DNA of 64,000 bases from Vreelandella lutescens (GCF_014640815.1 NZ_BMHM01000002.1:434001-498000); one strand, 5' to 3'; positions 14,127 through 23,313 are shown, numbered from the stretch's first letter. Translations and numbers: made by a program. Notes: generated by a model not told the origin, from the letters alone.

Positions 14127-14527
14127 TCGGCGCGCTCAAGAGCCGGGCGCTGGTCGGCTTAGCCCTGGTGAGCGCCTATCTCTACTGGCTGCACGTCACT
14201 AGCCAGCGGGACGCCTACCAAGCCGAAGCCGAGCGCCAGCAAGCGCGGGCCGAGATCCTGCGGGAGCACCAGCAGTGGCAGCGCCAGCAGATTGAAACGC
14301 TCAGCGCCGCCATGGCCGAGCGCGACCGCACGCTAACCACGATTGCCGACGACATGCGCGCCAGCACAGCGGCGCTCGAACGATTGGGAGAGACCGATGC
14401 TGAAGCGCGTGATTGGCTCGGTAGCGATAGGCCTAGCGTTATCACTGACTGGGTGCGCGAGCTCCAAAGTTCAGCCGATGGAGATCCAGTGCCACGGGCC
14501 AACGGTACCCGCGCACCTAACCAGTGA
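14123..14527 (+). CDS. Rz-like inner-membrane spanin
   Basis: 134 residues. An N-terminal TM (residues 5-25, ALVGLALVSAYLYWLHV) precedes a long periplasmic coiled coil rich in Gln, Arg and Glu (EAERQQARAEILREHQQW). Starts in an ATGA overlap with the holin. With Rz1 it bridges inner and outer membranes and fuses them in the last step of lysis. The Rz1 gene is nested in its 3' half in another frame. Confidence 0.8.
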   Translation: MIGALKSRALVGLALVSAYLYWLHVTSQRDAYQAEAERQQARAEILREHQQWQRQQIETLSAAMAERDRTLTTIADDMRASTAALERLGETDAEARDWLGSDRPSVITDWVRELQSSADGDPVPRANGTRAPNQ

Positions 14528-14678
14528 GCTACCCGCGCCGCCGTTGATTCTGCAAGGCAATAAAGGCTTATTGTTGCTCCTCGCAGAGTATGGGGCGCTC
14601 CGCCGCTGGTTTAATGCTGATCGGGCGGCGGTGGTAGAGATCTACTCAAAGGACGCCGGTGAGAACCAATGCATTTGA
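14397..14678 (+). CDS. Rz1-like outer-membrane spanin lipoprotein
   Basis: 93 residues from the ATG at 14397 (GAGAG upstream), nested in and extending beyond Rz. A signal sequence with lipobox LSLTGC (Cys near residue 18) and a Pro-containing periplasmic part (LPAPPLILQG) are as in Rz1. The C-terminal part is longer than in lambda Rz1. It would be lipid-anchored in the outer membrane and bind Rz. Confidence 0.8.
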   Translation: MLKRVIGSVAIGLALSLTGCASSKVQPMEIQCHGPTVPAHLTSELPAPPLILQGNKGLLLLLAEYGALRRWFNADRAAVVEIYSKDAGENQCI

Positions 14679-14729
14679 CTGACAGGAATACTTAGGCGAT
14701 AACAAGCTTCCACAGATCGGGGGCATGCT

Positions 14730-15122
14730 ATGGATATCATTGAGGCAAGGACTCTAGCGCAGAGAGCGTTTCAAAATGGATATATCGTCGTCTTCGATAG
14801 GAAAGAAGGTTCGATGGTAGCTAGCGATGATCAGTGCGTTAGAACCGATCAAGCATTCAGCTTCTGTAGAGAAGTGCTGTTCGATCACTATGCTGATATC
14901 CCTGATGATGATCCTCAAGGCAGAAGTCTTAGGCAGATTGAATCAGAGGAAGAGCTGATCCAAGGCTTCCAAGAAGTGAGTAGTGAATTCATGTTCTTTG
15001 CTCTGGGTGCTCGCTTCGACAACGCAAGCCTTGAGGAAGTCTTGGCTGATTGCAAAGAGCGGTTATTCTTTCCGCCCTGGTACATCATTTACCGTGGGCA
15101 ACTCATATTTGGCACTGCGTAA
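14730..15122 (+). CDS. Hypothetical protein (130 aa) after the lysis cassette
   Basis: 130 residues, acidic, no recognised domain. It has alternating beta/alpha character (GYIVVFDRKEGSMVAS, PPWYIIYRGQLIFG) and an acidic middle (DIPDDDPQG). No signal peptide. Located where terminase genes would follow in a lambdoid phage, so it may be cargo inserted where the structural genes were lost. Function unknown. Confidence 0.5.
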   Translation: MDIIEARTLAQRAFQNGYIVVFDRKEGSMVASDDQCVRTDQAFSFCREVLFDHYADIPDDDPQGRSLRQIESEEELIQGFQEVSSEFMFFALGARFDNASLEEVLADCKERLFFPPWYIIYRGQLIFGTA

Positions 15123-15127
15123 GAGGC

Positions 15128-15152
15128 TTGCCCGGCTGCGAATGTCGGGCAA
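15128..15152. terminator. Weak stem-loop between convergent genes
   Basis: TTGCCCG/CGGGCAA stem with an 11-nt loop between the hypothetical gene ending at 15122 and the convergent gene ending at 15177. T tract is poor. Confidence 0.35.
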
Positions 15153-15176
15153 CGTTGTATTGTCAAGCTAACCGCG

Positions 15177-15518
15177 CTAAGGCTGATTCTTGGTTAGCGA
15201 TGTGTTGATACTGCATTGAACATCGAGCAATGTATCTAGCCAACGGTCAGGAGCAGCCGTGCTAGTAACATTAAAATTTCTAACAGCGTTTTGAAGCGTA
15301 GGCTGGTAAATATATTCTTCGCTCTCGGTTTGCGCGCCAGTACGGCCGGGCAGTTTGCCTGATTTCGCCCCCTCTTCTAGACAACGTTTTAGAGCTTTAA
15401 AGCGCTCTCTGTGCTCATTGGTGGCTTTAAATCCCTCTTCGGACGCAATATCGATTAAATCGCTTATCTCATCGCTGATAAGTTGAAGCTCTTGCTGAAC
15501 CGCATCTGGGTTGTCCAT
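15177..15518 (-). CDS. Hypothetical protein (113 aa) at right edge of phage block
   Basis: 113 residues from the ATG at 15518, preferred because AAGGATC lies before it; the open frame extends to 15635 without an RBS. Helical N-terminal half (MDNPDAVQQELQLISDEISD) and a less ordered C-terminal half. No domain recognised. It is probably the last gene of the phage block. Confidence 0.5.
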   Translation of the reverse strand: MDNPDAVQQELQLISDEISDLIDIASEEGFKATNEHRERFKALKRCLEEGAKSGKLPGRTGAQTESEEYIYQPTLQNAVRNFNVTSTAAPDRWLDTLLDVQCSINTSLTKNQP

Positions 15519-15988
15519 TGATTGATCCTTGATGGGAGAGTGATGCTTCCATCTTAGTGGTTTGCTTTCACATCCGTAATAGCAGATTAAGTGCACCGTA
15601 ATGGTGCAAAAAAGCGGGTCTTTCCTGGAGCGCATGTCTAGTCCACGGAGGTAGGCAGTTTCTGAATGCGAAACATTTTTAACAATTTAGGATCGTCAGC
15701 AGCATGAGGATGGAGCCCTCATGGTTTCCTTGATGCGGGATGCCGGTGCTGCCGAAATTCATAGGGTGATATTGCTGATTGGATGATAAATGTGTGGCAG
15801 AGATCAATCACCTTGAATAGGCCTATACGGGCATATCATAAGATTGTCTCAGTTGTTTTTTCTTCGTCGCCACACAGTAAGAAGGCGTCTACAAGAAGGT
15901 GAGAGTGGTGCCTTCTGGGTTTGAGAGATATTCCAAAGCACGCTCATATGTCTTATGTTGATATATCAACCAACAGGATGGTGAGTGT
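15519..15988. other. Intergenic stretch at right edge of phage block
   Basis: No gene or RNA recognised in about 470 nt. The only structured element seen is a perfect 14-bp palindrome GTTGATATATCAAC at 15957-15970, just before the RBS of the next gene, which could be an operator. The right end of the phage block should lie here, but no copy of the tRNA-Pro 3' end or of the left-edge repeat is visible. Confidence 0.5.
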
Positions 15989-16708
15989 ATGAAACGGGTA
16001 TTGGCAGTAGCGATAGCAGTAGCCATGGCGGGCGTTGCTTATGCAGACCCCACCATAGACGGCTCTAACCCTCGATATTACGATAGGTCGCTTGAAGAGA
16101 TTCGTGCTTCTCTGGATGAAAGCGAGGTCGAGCGCTTTGATGATGCACTGGAAGCATTACTGATGCGCCGCTCTCAAGAGGGTCTCACGGTGATTGAGAT
16201 GAGTGAGCTAAGCGATGATGAGCTAGAAGATCTCGCTACCGAGGCTCGTCGGAGTTTGCATGGGCTGAGCGGTCAAGAGGTATTAGCACTTGCCGGGGAG
16301 CAGCCGGACAAAACGAAAGACAGTAATGCGCTTGAAGAGCCCATTGCGCAAGAAATGCTGAGTCGATTTGTCGTGGAAAATGCGGAGTATCGGCTGAGTG
16401 AAGAGGGCTCCTCGGGCAGTGCCCCGGTCATCGAGCTACGTGTCACTAACAACACCGGTGAGCCGGTGGCGCGGGTGCACTTCCGAGGTGTTTTGCAAAG
16501 CCCGGGGCGCTCGGTTCCTTGGGTCGATGAAACGTTCTATTACACCATTTCAGGGGACATTGAGCCCGGCGAAACGCTGGAATGGAGCCTAGCACCGGAT
16601 CGTTCGGGGCCATGGGGGAATCCATCTATATCCGATGATGCGATGCTAAGTATGGAAGTGCTTCGGTTAGATGATCCTTCTGGCAATACCCTATGGGAAA
16701 GACCCTGA
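15989..16708 (+). CDS. Secreted protein of unknown function
   Basis: 239 residues with a signal peptide cleaved after AYA (residue 19). Residues 25-100 are helical and acidic; residues 125-239 look like an Ig-like beta domain (VIELRVTNNTGEPVARVHFR, then the GETLEWSLAP segment). I recall similar secreted proteins of the DUF6694 type but cannot confirm. Strong terminator downstream; palindrome upstream. First host-like gene right of the phage block. Confidence 0.6.
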   Translation: MKRVLAVAIAVAMAGVAYADPTIDGSNPRYYDRSLEEIRASLDESEVERFDDALEALLMRRSQEGLTVIEMSELSDDELEDLATEARRSLHGLSGQEVLALAGEQPDKTKDSNALEEPIAQEMLSRFVVENAEYRLSEEGSSGSAPVIELRVTNNTGEPVARVHFRGVLQSPGRSVPWVDETFYYTISGDIEPGETLEWSLAPDRSGPWGNPSISDDAMLSMEVLRLDDPSGNTLWERP

Positions 16709-16721
16709 GCGTTGTCAGTGC

Positions 16722-16749
16722 AAAAACCCGCGTCGGCGGGTTTTTTTTT
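16722..16749 (+). terminator. Rho-independent terminator
   Basis: ACCCGC-GTCG-GCGGGT stem flanked by A and T runs (nine T). Ends the secreted-protein transcript. Confidence 0.9.
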
Positions 16750-16926
16750 ATGCTCGTCATGATGGCGAAGAAATCAAATATCCTCACCCCGCAGCAAGCC
16801 CGGGCTCCCGCTTCAAACCTCAATTATCGTGATTCTAGTTGACGTATATCATCCTTTTACAAGGATGTTTACTGCGCTGCAGCATGGTGGGCTATGCTGA
16901 TAGTTGGCGTCACAAGGAGTCACGCA

Positions 16927-19662
16927 ATGAATTCTGCATCCCCAGCAGCCGATAAACATGTGAGATGGCACGCGCTTTCTGAAGAGGAGGCGTTACACCA
17001 GCAGTCGTCTTCCCATGTTGGCTTGTCGAGTCAAGAGGCTCAGGAGCGTTTAGCACGTTACGGAGAAAATCGTCTTCAGCGCGCACAAGGGCGGCCATGG
17101 TACCGGCGGCTGCTCGCGCAGTTTGCCAATATCTTAATGTTAATTCTGTTAGTGGCTGCGGTGGCGAGCTTTCTACTTGGGCACCTGATTGATGCTGCCG
17201 CGATTGTGGGCGTGGTAGTTATCATCGCCCTGATTGGTTTCTTTCAAGAAGGTAAAGCAGAGCAGGCGCTGGATAGTATTCGCCATATGTTATCGCCTCA
17301 GGCGAATGTGTTGCGTGATGGTAAGCGCACCACGGTTCCTGCAGAGGCATTAGTGCCCGGCGATATTGTATTGATCGAGAGTGGTGATCGGGTACCCGCT
17401 GATGTGCGGCTGGTAGAGGTGCGGCGCTTACGAACAGAGGAAGCGGCACTGACGGGAGAGTCAGTGCCGGTGGATAAGCAGGCCGCGTTGGTAGGTGAGA
17501 ATACCGATTTAGCGGAGCGCAACAGTATGGCGTTTGCCAGTACCATTGTGGTGCAGGGCAATGCGCGAGGTTTGGTGGTGGCGACGGGGGCGCACACCGA
17601 AATTGGTAAAATTTCAGAATTGCTGCGCAGCGTTGAGAAAATCAAGACACCTTTGCTGCAGCAGTTAGACCGAGCCGGTCGTGTGCTAGCGGTGTTTATA
17701 CTCGCAGCAGCAGGCTTAACGGCGTTATTGGGCACGTTGATACATCAACAGCCCGCCAGTGACATGTTTATGGCCGCGGTAGGCTTGGCGGTGGCCGCCA
17801 TCCCCGAAGGCTTGCCCGCTATTGTGACCATTGGCCTAGCCCTTGGCGTACAGCGTATGGCGAAGCGCCAAGCCATTATTCGGCGTTTGCCGGCGGTAGA
17901 AACTCTGGGCTCCATCTCCACTATCTTTTCTGACAAAACCGGCACGCTTACCCGTAACGAAATGACCGCGCAAGCGATATGGCTGGCCGATGAGCGGTTT
18001 ACTATTGATGGCATTGGCTTTGTGCCAGAAGGGGGCTTTCACCGGGTCTCTTTGTCTCAAGGAGCGCTCAATACGCCTATTGAACTGAAGGAGACACCTG
18101 CACTGACGCATTTTTTACACGCCGGTGCGCTATGCAACGATGCCGAGCTACATTGCGTGGAGGAGCGCTATCAAGTATTTGGTGATCCCACGGAAGGCGC
18201 GATGGTGGTCGCGTCTGAAAAGGCGGGTATTGTGACGCAAACGATACGTCAACAGTATCCGCGCATCGATGCTATCCCCTTTGACTCAGAATATAAGTAT
18301 ATGGCCACGCTTCATGCGATGGGAGAGACGCGTAGGGTCTTCGTGAAGGGAGCACCGGATCGTATTATTGAAATGTGTTCCCAGGTGGCCACTAAAGAGG
18401 GCGAGCAGCCGATAGAGCAAGCGGTGTGGGAGGCGCGCATTCAGGAGCTTTCATCACAAGGCCTGCGGGTACTGGCGATTGCCGATAAAACCATGGAAGG
18501 GCAAGAGCCGCTGGATCATCAGCACGTGCAAACCGGCCTGCGCTTACTGGGCATTATTGGCCTGTTAGACCCACCGCGCCAAGAGGCGATTGAAGCGGTG
18601 AGGCGTTGCCAGTTAGCAGGTATTCGCCCAGTGATGATTACTGGAGACCACGCCGCGACGGCGCTGGCAATTGCTAAGCAGCTGGGATTCTCGCAAACGG
18701 ACAAAGCGCTAACAGGGCGAGAAATGGAAGCCATGACTGATAGCGAGCTGGAAGCGATTATTTTGGAGGTTGATGTCTTTGCCCGCGCGTCCCCTGAACA
18801 TAAATTGCGTTTGGTAAAAGCCATGCAGGCTCGGGGCGGCGTTTGTTCAATGACGGGCGATGGCGTTAATGATGGTCCGGCGTTAAAGCGTGCAGATGTA
18901 GGTGTCGCGATGGGGATCCAGGGCACTGAGGCGGCGAAAGATGCGTCAGAGATGGTATTGGCCGACGACAACTTTGCCACCATTGTGCGAGCGATTGAGG
19001 AAGGCCGAAAAGTCTACGATAACATCCGTAAGACGATCACCTTTATTCTGCCCACTAACGGGGCTCAGGGGTTAGCCATCATGTTGGCCGTGTTGGCAGG
19101 CTCTACGCTACCCGTTACACCGCTTCAGGCGCTATGGGTGAACATGGTCGTTGCGATTACGCTAGGGCTGGCGCTTGCCTTTGAGTCGGGAGAAAAAAAT
19201 CTTATGCAGCGCAAACCCCGTGACCCTAGGGCACCCTTATTAGATATGTTCTTACTGTGGCGCGTTGTCTTCGTGTCGACCCTGCTGCTCGTTTGTGTGT
19301 TTGGTATGTTTAGTGGGCTTGTGGCGCAGGGCGGAAGTGTGGAGCTGGCGCGTACAGGGGCAGTGAATATGTTGGTAGCGGGCAGCGCGGCCTATCTCAT
19401 CAATAGCCGCTATTTGCTTAATAGTACGCTGTCGTTCCAGGGTATCTTCGGCAGCAAGCCGGTGTGGTTGGCGATTGCCGTGGTGATGGTGTTGCAGTTT
19501 AGCTTCACCTACCTTCCGTTCATGCAATTTATCTTCGCCAGTGAGGGGCTCTCCTTTTTCCACTGGTGCGCAATACTGATAATGAGCATGTCGGTATACG
19601 TTGTTATTGAGCTGGAAAAGGCAGCATGGCGTCGATTTTCACCTGACGCGCTTATCCAGTAA
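16927..19662 (+). CDS. P2-type cation-transporting ATPase with altered ion site
   Basis: 911 residues from the ATG at 16927 (AAGGAG upstream). Motifs in order: N-terminal cation-ATPase domain, TGES (TGESVPVDK), PEGLP in M4 (AAIPEGLPAIV), phosphorylated Asp336 in DKTGTLTRNEM, KGAPDRI, MITGDH, MTGDGVNDGPALKRADVG. The layout is that of PacL/SERCA-type pumps. In M5 and M6, however, the segments read FILPTNGAQGLAI and LWVNMVVAITLGLAL, so the Glu of M5 and the Asp of the SERCA WVNLVTDG motif are missing. The transported ion is therefore unclear; annotation as a calcium pump would be unsafe. Single gene with its own terminator. Confidence 0.85.
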   Translation: MNSASPAADKHVRWHALSEEEALHQQSSSHVGLSSQEAQERLARYGENRLQRAQGRPWYRRLLAQFANILMLILLVAAVASFLLGHLIDAAAIVGVVVIIALIGFFQEGKAEQALDSIRHMLSPQANVLRDGKRTTVPAEALVPGDIVLIESGDRVPADVRLVEVRRLRTEEAALTGESVPVDKQAALVGENTDLAERNSMAFASTIVVQGNARGLVVATGAHTEIGKISELLRSVEKIKTPLLQQLDRAGRVLAVFILAAAGLTALLGTLIHQQPASDMFMAAVGLAVAAIPEGLPAIVTIGLALGVQRMAKRQAIIRRLPAVETLGSISTIFSDKTGTLTRNEMTAQAIWLADERFTIDGIGFVPEGGFHRVSLSQGALNTPIELKETPALTHFLHAGALCNDAELHCVEERYQVFGDPTEGAMVVASEKAGIVTQTIRQQYPRIDAIPFDSEYKYMATLHAMGETRRVFVKGAPDRIIEMCSQVATKEGEQPIEQAVWEARIQELSSQGLRVLAIADKTMEGQEPLDHQHVQTGLRLLGIIGLLDPPRQEAIEAVRRCQLAGIRPVMITGDHAATALAIAKQLGFSQTDKALTGREMEAMTDSELEAIILEVDVFARASPEHKLRLVKAMQARGGVCSMTGDGVNDGPALKRADVGVAMGIQGTEAAKDASEMVLADDNFATIVRAIEEGRKVYDNIRKTITFILPTNGAQGLAIMLAVLAGSTLPVTPLQALWVNMVVAITLGLALAFESGEKNLMQRKPRDPRAPLLDMFLLWRVVFVSTLLLVCVFGMFSGLVAQGGSVELARTGAVNMLVAGSAAYLINSRYLLNSTLSFQGIFGSKPVWLAIAVVMVLQFSFTYLPFMQFIFASEGLSFFHWCAILIMSMSVYVVIELEKAAWRRFSPDALIQ

Positions 19663-19674
19663 TGAATAGCTGAT

Positions 19675-19708
19675 AAAGCCGTGTGCTGCATGCAGCACGC
19701 GGCTTTTT
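19675..19708. terminator. Terminator between ATPase and convergent small gene
   Basis: AAAGCCG(T)GTGCTGC / GCAGCAC(G)CGGCTTT with T run on the plus strand; nearly symmetrical, so may serve both strands. Confidence 0.85.
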
Positions 19709-19734
19709 AAAAACAAGAGGTTAGTAAGAGAAGG

Positions 19735-19935
19735 TCAACCTTGCGCTTTATGATCAGCAAGGGCGGCAGCAACCGCTTCTTCCCACTGCCCGGCAGTGAT
19801 GCCCCAGTGCTCCATTTCGGCTTGATCGGGGGAGCCTTCTGCTGCGCTGTTGAGCTCTTCAGGAGAGTAGCGCTCAAAACAGTGCTTCGCGAAAGCTTTG
19901 GTTTGGCCGTCCTGTAACTGGTTGATTATTTCCAT
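19735..19935 (-). CDS. Small acidic hypothetical protein (66 aa)
   Basis: 66 residues, helical, with KHCFERYSPEELNSAAEG and EHWGITAGQWEEAVAAAL. AAGGAGC lies 6 nt before the ATG, which supports translation. No family recognised. Followed by the shared terminator. Confidence 0.55.
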   Translation of the reverse strand: MEIINQLQDGQTKAFAKHCFERYSPEELNSAAEGSPDQAEMEHWGITAGQWEEAVAAALADHKAQG

Positions 19936-20043
19936 GTGTTGCTCCTTTCCTTGGTGAAAATCAGCTCGTCAACGCTAAATATTGCGGAGATAGAAGCCTT
20001 TAGTGTAGCGGCTATCGTTTGGTTTTGCAGAAAGGTGCATCTG

Positions 20044-20778
20044 TTAGGGGTATGCCAGTACCGTATCCACGATGATTTTAAGCGCAATACTCGCCAGCAA
20101 ACACATAACGAGGTTATCGAACCAGCAATGGGGTAAGCGTTTGCCAAGCGTTGCGCCAATGGGCATCGCTGCCAGTATGACCAGCAGGGCACCGAGGCTG
20201 TACAGGGTGCGTTCTCCTGTCAGTATGCCAGTGCTTAGCAGGGCAGGAATTTGCACCAGCGTAATCGCCACAAAAAATACCGAGATGGAGCCAATAAACA
20301 CGCGGCGTTCAAGCTGCATGGCATTTAAGAATGTGACGGAGGCCGGTGCGGACATGCCTGCCGCGCCCTGCAGCACACCAGCGACTAACCCAACAGGCAG
20401 CACGATGCGCTCTGCAATGGTAAACGGCAGTGTGGCCTTACGCTTAACCAGCTTAATGGCAAGATACAGAAGAATGGCCCCTGCCACCCCTAGCGAGAGC
20501 AGCGTCGGTGATAGGACGACCAACCCCCAGGTGCCAAGCACAATGCCCGCGCCACCGGCCATTGCAAAGCTAAAGAGAAAGCGTAAGGGCAGAAGGTGTT
20601 GGCGGTACTGCCATACTTGAAGTGCATTGCTGAACAGGTTGGGAGCTACCAGCACGGCAATGGCCAGTTTAACGTCGTAGAGCATGGTCAATACAGGCAC
20701 AACGACCACAGGCACTCCAGAGCCTATTGCTCCCTTAACGATGCCTGCAACAACCAAGGTAAGCAGTGCAATGATCAC
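20044..20778 (-). CDS. TauE/SafE (TSUP) family sulfite/organosulfonate exporter-like protein
   Basis: 244 residues with seven to eight hydrophobic segments and the TSUP signature at the start (VVAGIVKGAIGSGVPVVVVP) and in the middle (LVAGVLQGAAGMSAP). The family moves sulfite, sulfoacetate or related anions across the inner membrane; the substrate here is not shown. GTG start with GAGAG upstream. Lies between ppnN and the small acidic gene on the same strand. Confidence 0.8.
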   Translation of the reverse strand: MIIALLTLVVAGIVKGAIGSGVPVVVVPVLTMLYDVKLAIAVLVAPNLFSNALQVWQYRQHLLPLRFLFSFAMAGGAGIVLGTWGLVVLSPTLLSLGVAGAILLYLAIKLVKRKATLPFTIAERIVLPVGLVAGVLQGAAGMSAPASVTFLNAMQLERRVFIGSISVFFVAITLVQIPALLSTGILTGERTLYSLGALLVILAAMPIGATLGKRLPHCWFDNLVMCLLASIALKIIVDTVLAYP

Positions 20779-20838
20779 AGCAAACTCTCTTTAGCAGGCA
20801 CCGCTACAGGGTGCCTGCCGTTGGCGGTTATTAACCTG

Positions 20839-22221
20839 TTATTTAAGCACGTAGCAGGGCGTGTAGGGCTGGCCGTCAAGCTTCATGCGCCCCTGGGCAA
20901 CAAAGGAGCTGAGCAGTGCGTCTAAACGCTGCATCAGTTCCGGCTCAGCGGTGAGCTCGAAGGGGCCATGGGCTTCAATGGCGCGGATGCCTGGCTCTTT
21001 CACGTTGCCCGCCACAATGCCGGAAAAAGCGCGCCGTAGATTAGCGGCCAGCTCATGCGTGGGCTGCTGGCGGTGAAGGGCGAGGCCTCGCATGGCGTCG
21101 TGGGTGGGCTCAAACGGTGCTTGGAACTCACGGGCGATGGTTAAACGCCAGTTGTAGTAGAAAGCATCTTGATGCTGGCGTCGGAACTCGGCAATTTGAT
21201 CAATGCCATCACGCATCTTGCGAGCAACAGCCACTGGGTCGCCGGTAATGATGGTGTAGTAGCGGCGAATCTCCTCACCCAGGGTGTACACCAGGAATTC
21301 ATCGATTTTCTGAAAGTACGCCGCGGAGTTAGCGGGACCGGTAAACACGAGCGGGAAGGGGATCTCTTTGTTACTGGGGTGCAGCAAAATACCCAGCAGA
21401 TAGAGAATCTCCTCAGCGGTGCCCACGCCACCAGGGAAGACGATAATACCGTGGCCTAGGCGTACAAACGCTTCTAGGCGCTTTTCGATATCTGGCATCA
21501 CCACCAGTTCATTAACGATGGGGTTAGGCGCTTCGGCAGCAATAATGCCAGGCTCTGAGATGCCCAAGTAACGGCCGTCTTTACGGCGCTGCTTGGCATG
21601 CGCCACGTTGGCCCCTTTCATAGGGCCTTTCATGGCACCTGGCCCGCAGCCGGTGCAAATGTCTAAATCTCGTAGGCCCAGGTGGTAGCCGACATCCTTG
21701 GTGTACTCATACTCTTCGCGGGAAATAGAGTGCCCGCCCCAGCACACCACTAAGCTGGGGTCGCGGCCGGGTTTCAGCGTTCCCGCCTTACGTAGAATAT
21801 GAAATACCGCGTTGGTGGTACCTTCTCCCGTGCTGAGATCAAAGCGTTTGTGGTGCTGAATCTCATTATAAACGTACACAATGTCGCGAATAATCGAGGA
21901 GAGGTGCTCGCGAATACCGCGAATCATGCGTCCATCAACAAACGCTTCTGCGGGCGCGTTAGTCAGCTTTAAGCGAATGCCGCGATCTTGCTGCAGCACT
22001 TCGATATCAAAATCTTTATAGGCTTCTAGAATGGCCAAGCTGTCATCGGTGGGGCTGCCGCAATTAAGTACGGCAAGTGCGCAGCGGCGTAGTAAATCGT
22101 GCAAACCACTTTTGGACGTGCTCTTGAGTCGATTAACCTCATGTTGTGAGAGGACTTCAAGACTCCCTTCAGGAGAAATAATGCTGGAAATCGTGGCACG
22201 GGGCGCTGGGGTCTGCGTCAT
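20839..22221 (-). CDS. ppnN: Pyrimidine/purine nucleotide 5'-monophosphate nucleosidase
   Basis: 460 residues, usual length for PpnN (YgdH). The LOG/lysine-decarboxylase-like core has PGGVGTAEEILYLLGI (nucleotide-binding and catalytic Glu) and GCGPGAMKGPMKGA. The N-terminal and C-terminal extra domains match PpnN and not the short LOG proteins. It hydrolyses NMPs to base and ribose 5-phosphate and is a (p)ppGpp-binding enzyme in E. coli. Divergent from the LysR gene at 22411. Confidence 0.9.
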   Translation of the reverse strand: MTQTPAPRATISSIISPEGSLEVLSQHEVNRLKSTSKSGLHDLLRRCALAVLNCGSPTDDSLAILEAYKDFDIEVLQQDRGIRLKLTNAPAEAFVDGRMIRGIREHLSSIIRDIVYVYNEIQHHKRFDLSTGEGTTNAVFHILRKAGTLKPGRDPSLVVCWGGHSISREEYEYTKDVGYHLGLRDLDICTGCGPGAMKGPMKGANVAHAKQRRKDGRYLGISEPGIIAAEAPNPIVNELVVMPDIEKRLEAFVRLGHGIIVFPGGVGTAEEILYLLGILLHPSNKEIPFPLVFTGPANSAAYFQKIDEFLVYTLGEEIRRYYTIITGDPVAVARKMRDGIDQIAEFRRQHQDAFYYNWRLTIAREFQAPFEPTHDAMRGLALHRQQPTHELAANLRRAFSGIVAGNVKEPGIRAIEAHGPFELTAEPELMQRLDALLSSFVAQGRMKLDGQPYTPCYVLK

Positions 22222-22410
22222 TAGTTGGGCTGTCCCTGAAAGTGTTGATAACGAAACTGCATACTAGCACGGCACTTAGCGCTGTTCAGCACCGCTGCTA
22301 AGCGCCCGTCATATCAGCGTTTGTGCTACGCTAGAGCCTCTGTAAGCGCGCAGCGGTGAGTGGAAATGGCGCCTGATGACGATGGATAATGAGGATGTTG
22401 CTTACACCCT

Positions 22411-23313
22411 ATGTTTAATGCCCAATATTTTCGAACGTTTATAACGTTAGTGGAAACCGGCAGTTTCACACGAACGGCGCGCCGTTTAGAGATGACGCAG
22501 CCAGGGGTTAGCCAGCATATTCGTAAGTTGGAGAGCTATCTTGATAAAACGCTGCTAGAGCGCCGCGGCAGAAGTTTTACCCTGACCGAGTCTGGGCGTC
22601 GCGCTTATGATTATGCGTTAAAGCTGTTTGCCGAACATGAACAATTTCGCCATGGGCTGGATGATGATTCGCTCGATAGTGGCGAGTGCCGCATTGCCTC
22701 TCCTGGCAGCGTAGGGTTAATGTTTTATCCCTATATTCTCGGCCAGCAGCAGATGCACCCCAACCTGACCGTCAACTATAGTTTTGCATTTAATCACGAG
22801 ATCGTTAACGACTTGCTGGAGGGTCGCTACGATATTGGTATCGTGACCGAGCAGGCGAACCATCCTGAACTGACGTGTACGGTGTGGCATAAAGAGCCGC
22901 TCTGTTTGGTGGTGCCCGCTGATTTTGCAGGAAGTACGCTCTCAGAGTTGATGGGGATCGGCTTTATCAACTATTACGATGGCATCAACCATGCCAATGC
23001 GTTGCTACGGGCCAACTACCCCGATGAGTTTCGTTCGATGACGCACTTTCGACACCAGGGCTTCACAAATGAAGTGAGCATGGTGCTAGATGCGGTGGCC
23101 AGGGGGCTAGGCTTTACGGTGGTTTCTCGCTTAGTGTTGGAGACCTCCCCGTGGCAACGGCAAGTCAAGGCGCTGGCGTTGCCGCAAGCGATTAATGAAG
23201 TGCTCTATCTGTTGCGTCGTCGTGACTCCGTGCTTCCCAAGCGCTATGAAAAGCTATTAAACGGTTTTCACGAGCAGCGGCTCCAAGAAAAAACGCCCCT
23301 GATACCCGAATAA
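22411..23313 (+). CDS. LysR-family transcriptional regulator
   Basis: 300 residues. N-terminal winged HTH (FRTFITLVETGSFTRTARRL, QPGVSQHIRKLESYLDKTLL) and C-terminal substrate-binding domain. The effector is unknown. It is upstream of, and convergent with, the gcvP gene and divergent from ppnN, neither of which is a certain target. No strong RBS is seen. Confidence 0.85.
   Translation: MFNAQYFRTFITLVETGSFTRTARRLEMTQPGVSQHIRKLESYLDKTLLERRGRSFTLTESGRRAYDYALKLFAEHEQFRHGLDDDSLDSGECRIASPGSVGLMFYPYILGQQQMHPNLTVNYSFAFNHEIVNDLLEGRYDIGIVTEQANHPELTCTVWHKEPLCLVVPADFAGSTLSELMGIGFINYYDGINHANALLRANYPDEFRSMTHFRHQGFTNEVSMVLDAVARGLGFTVVSRLVLETSPWQRQVKALALPQAINEVLYLLRRRDSVLPKRYEKLLNGFHEQRLQEKTPLIPE

Larger units (their letters stand above)
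2340..15650. mobile_element. Prophage remnant / phage-derived island
   Basis: The block runs from behind tRNA-Pro(GGG) to before the secreted-protein gene at 15989; boundaries are approximate. Phage features in order: broken CI-like repressor, Cro/YdaS-like gene, terminase-like ORF, replication initiator with iterons, helicase-loader-like gene, zinc-ribbon and TM mini-proteins, VRR-NUC nuclease, endolysin, holin, Rz/Rz1. No integrase, portal, capsid or tail gene is present, so it cannot package itself and is either a decayed lambdoid prophage or a satellite-like element. Cargo genes (SLATT-like; HEPN plus nuclease) sit on the minus strand inside it. No flanking direct repeat was found by eye. 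Confidence 0.8.

Noticed and set aside
15519..15988. Right attachment site (copy of the tRNA-Pro 3' end)
   Set aside because: No matching stretch of the tRNA was found, so the integration site stays unproven.
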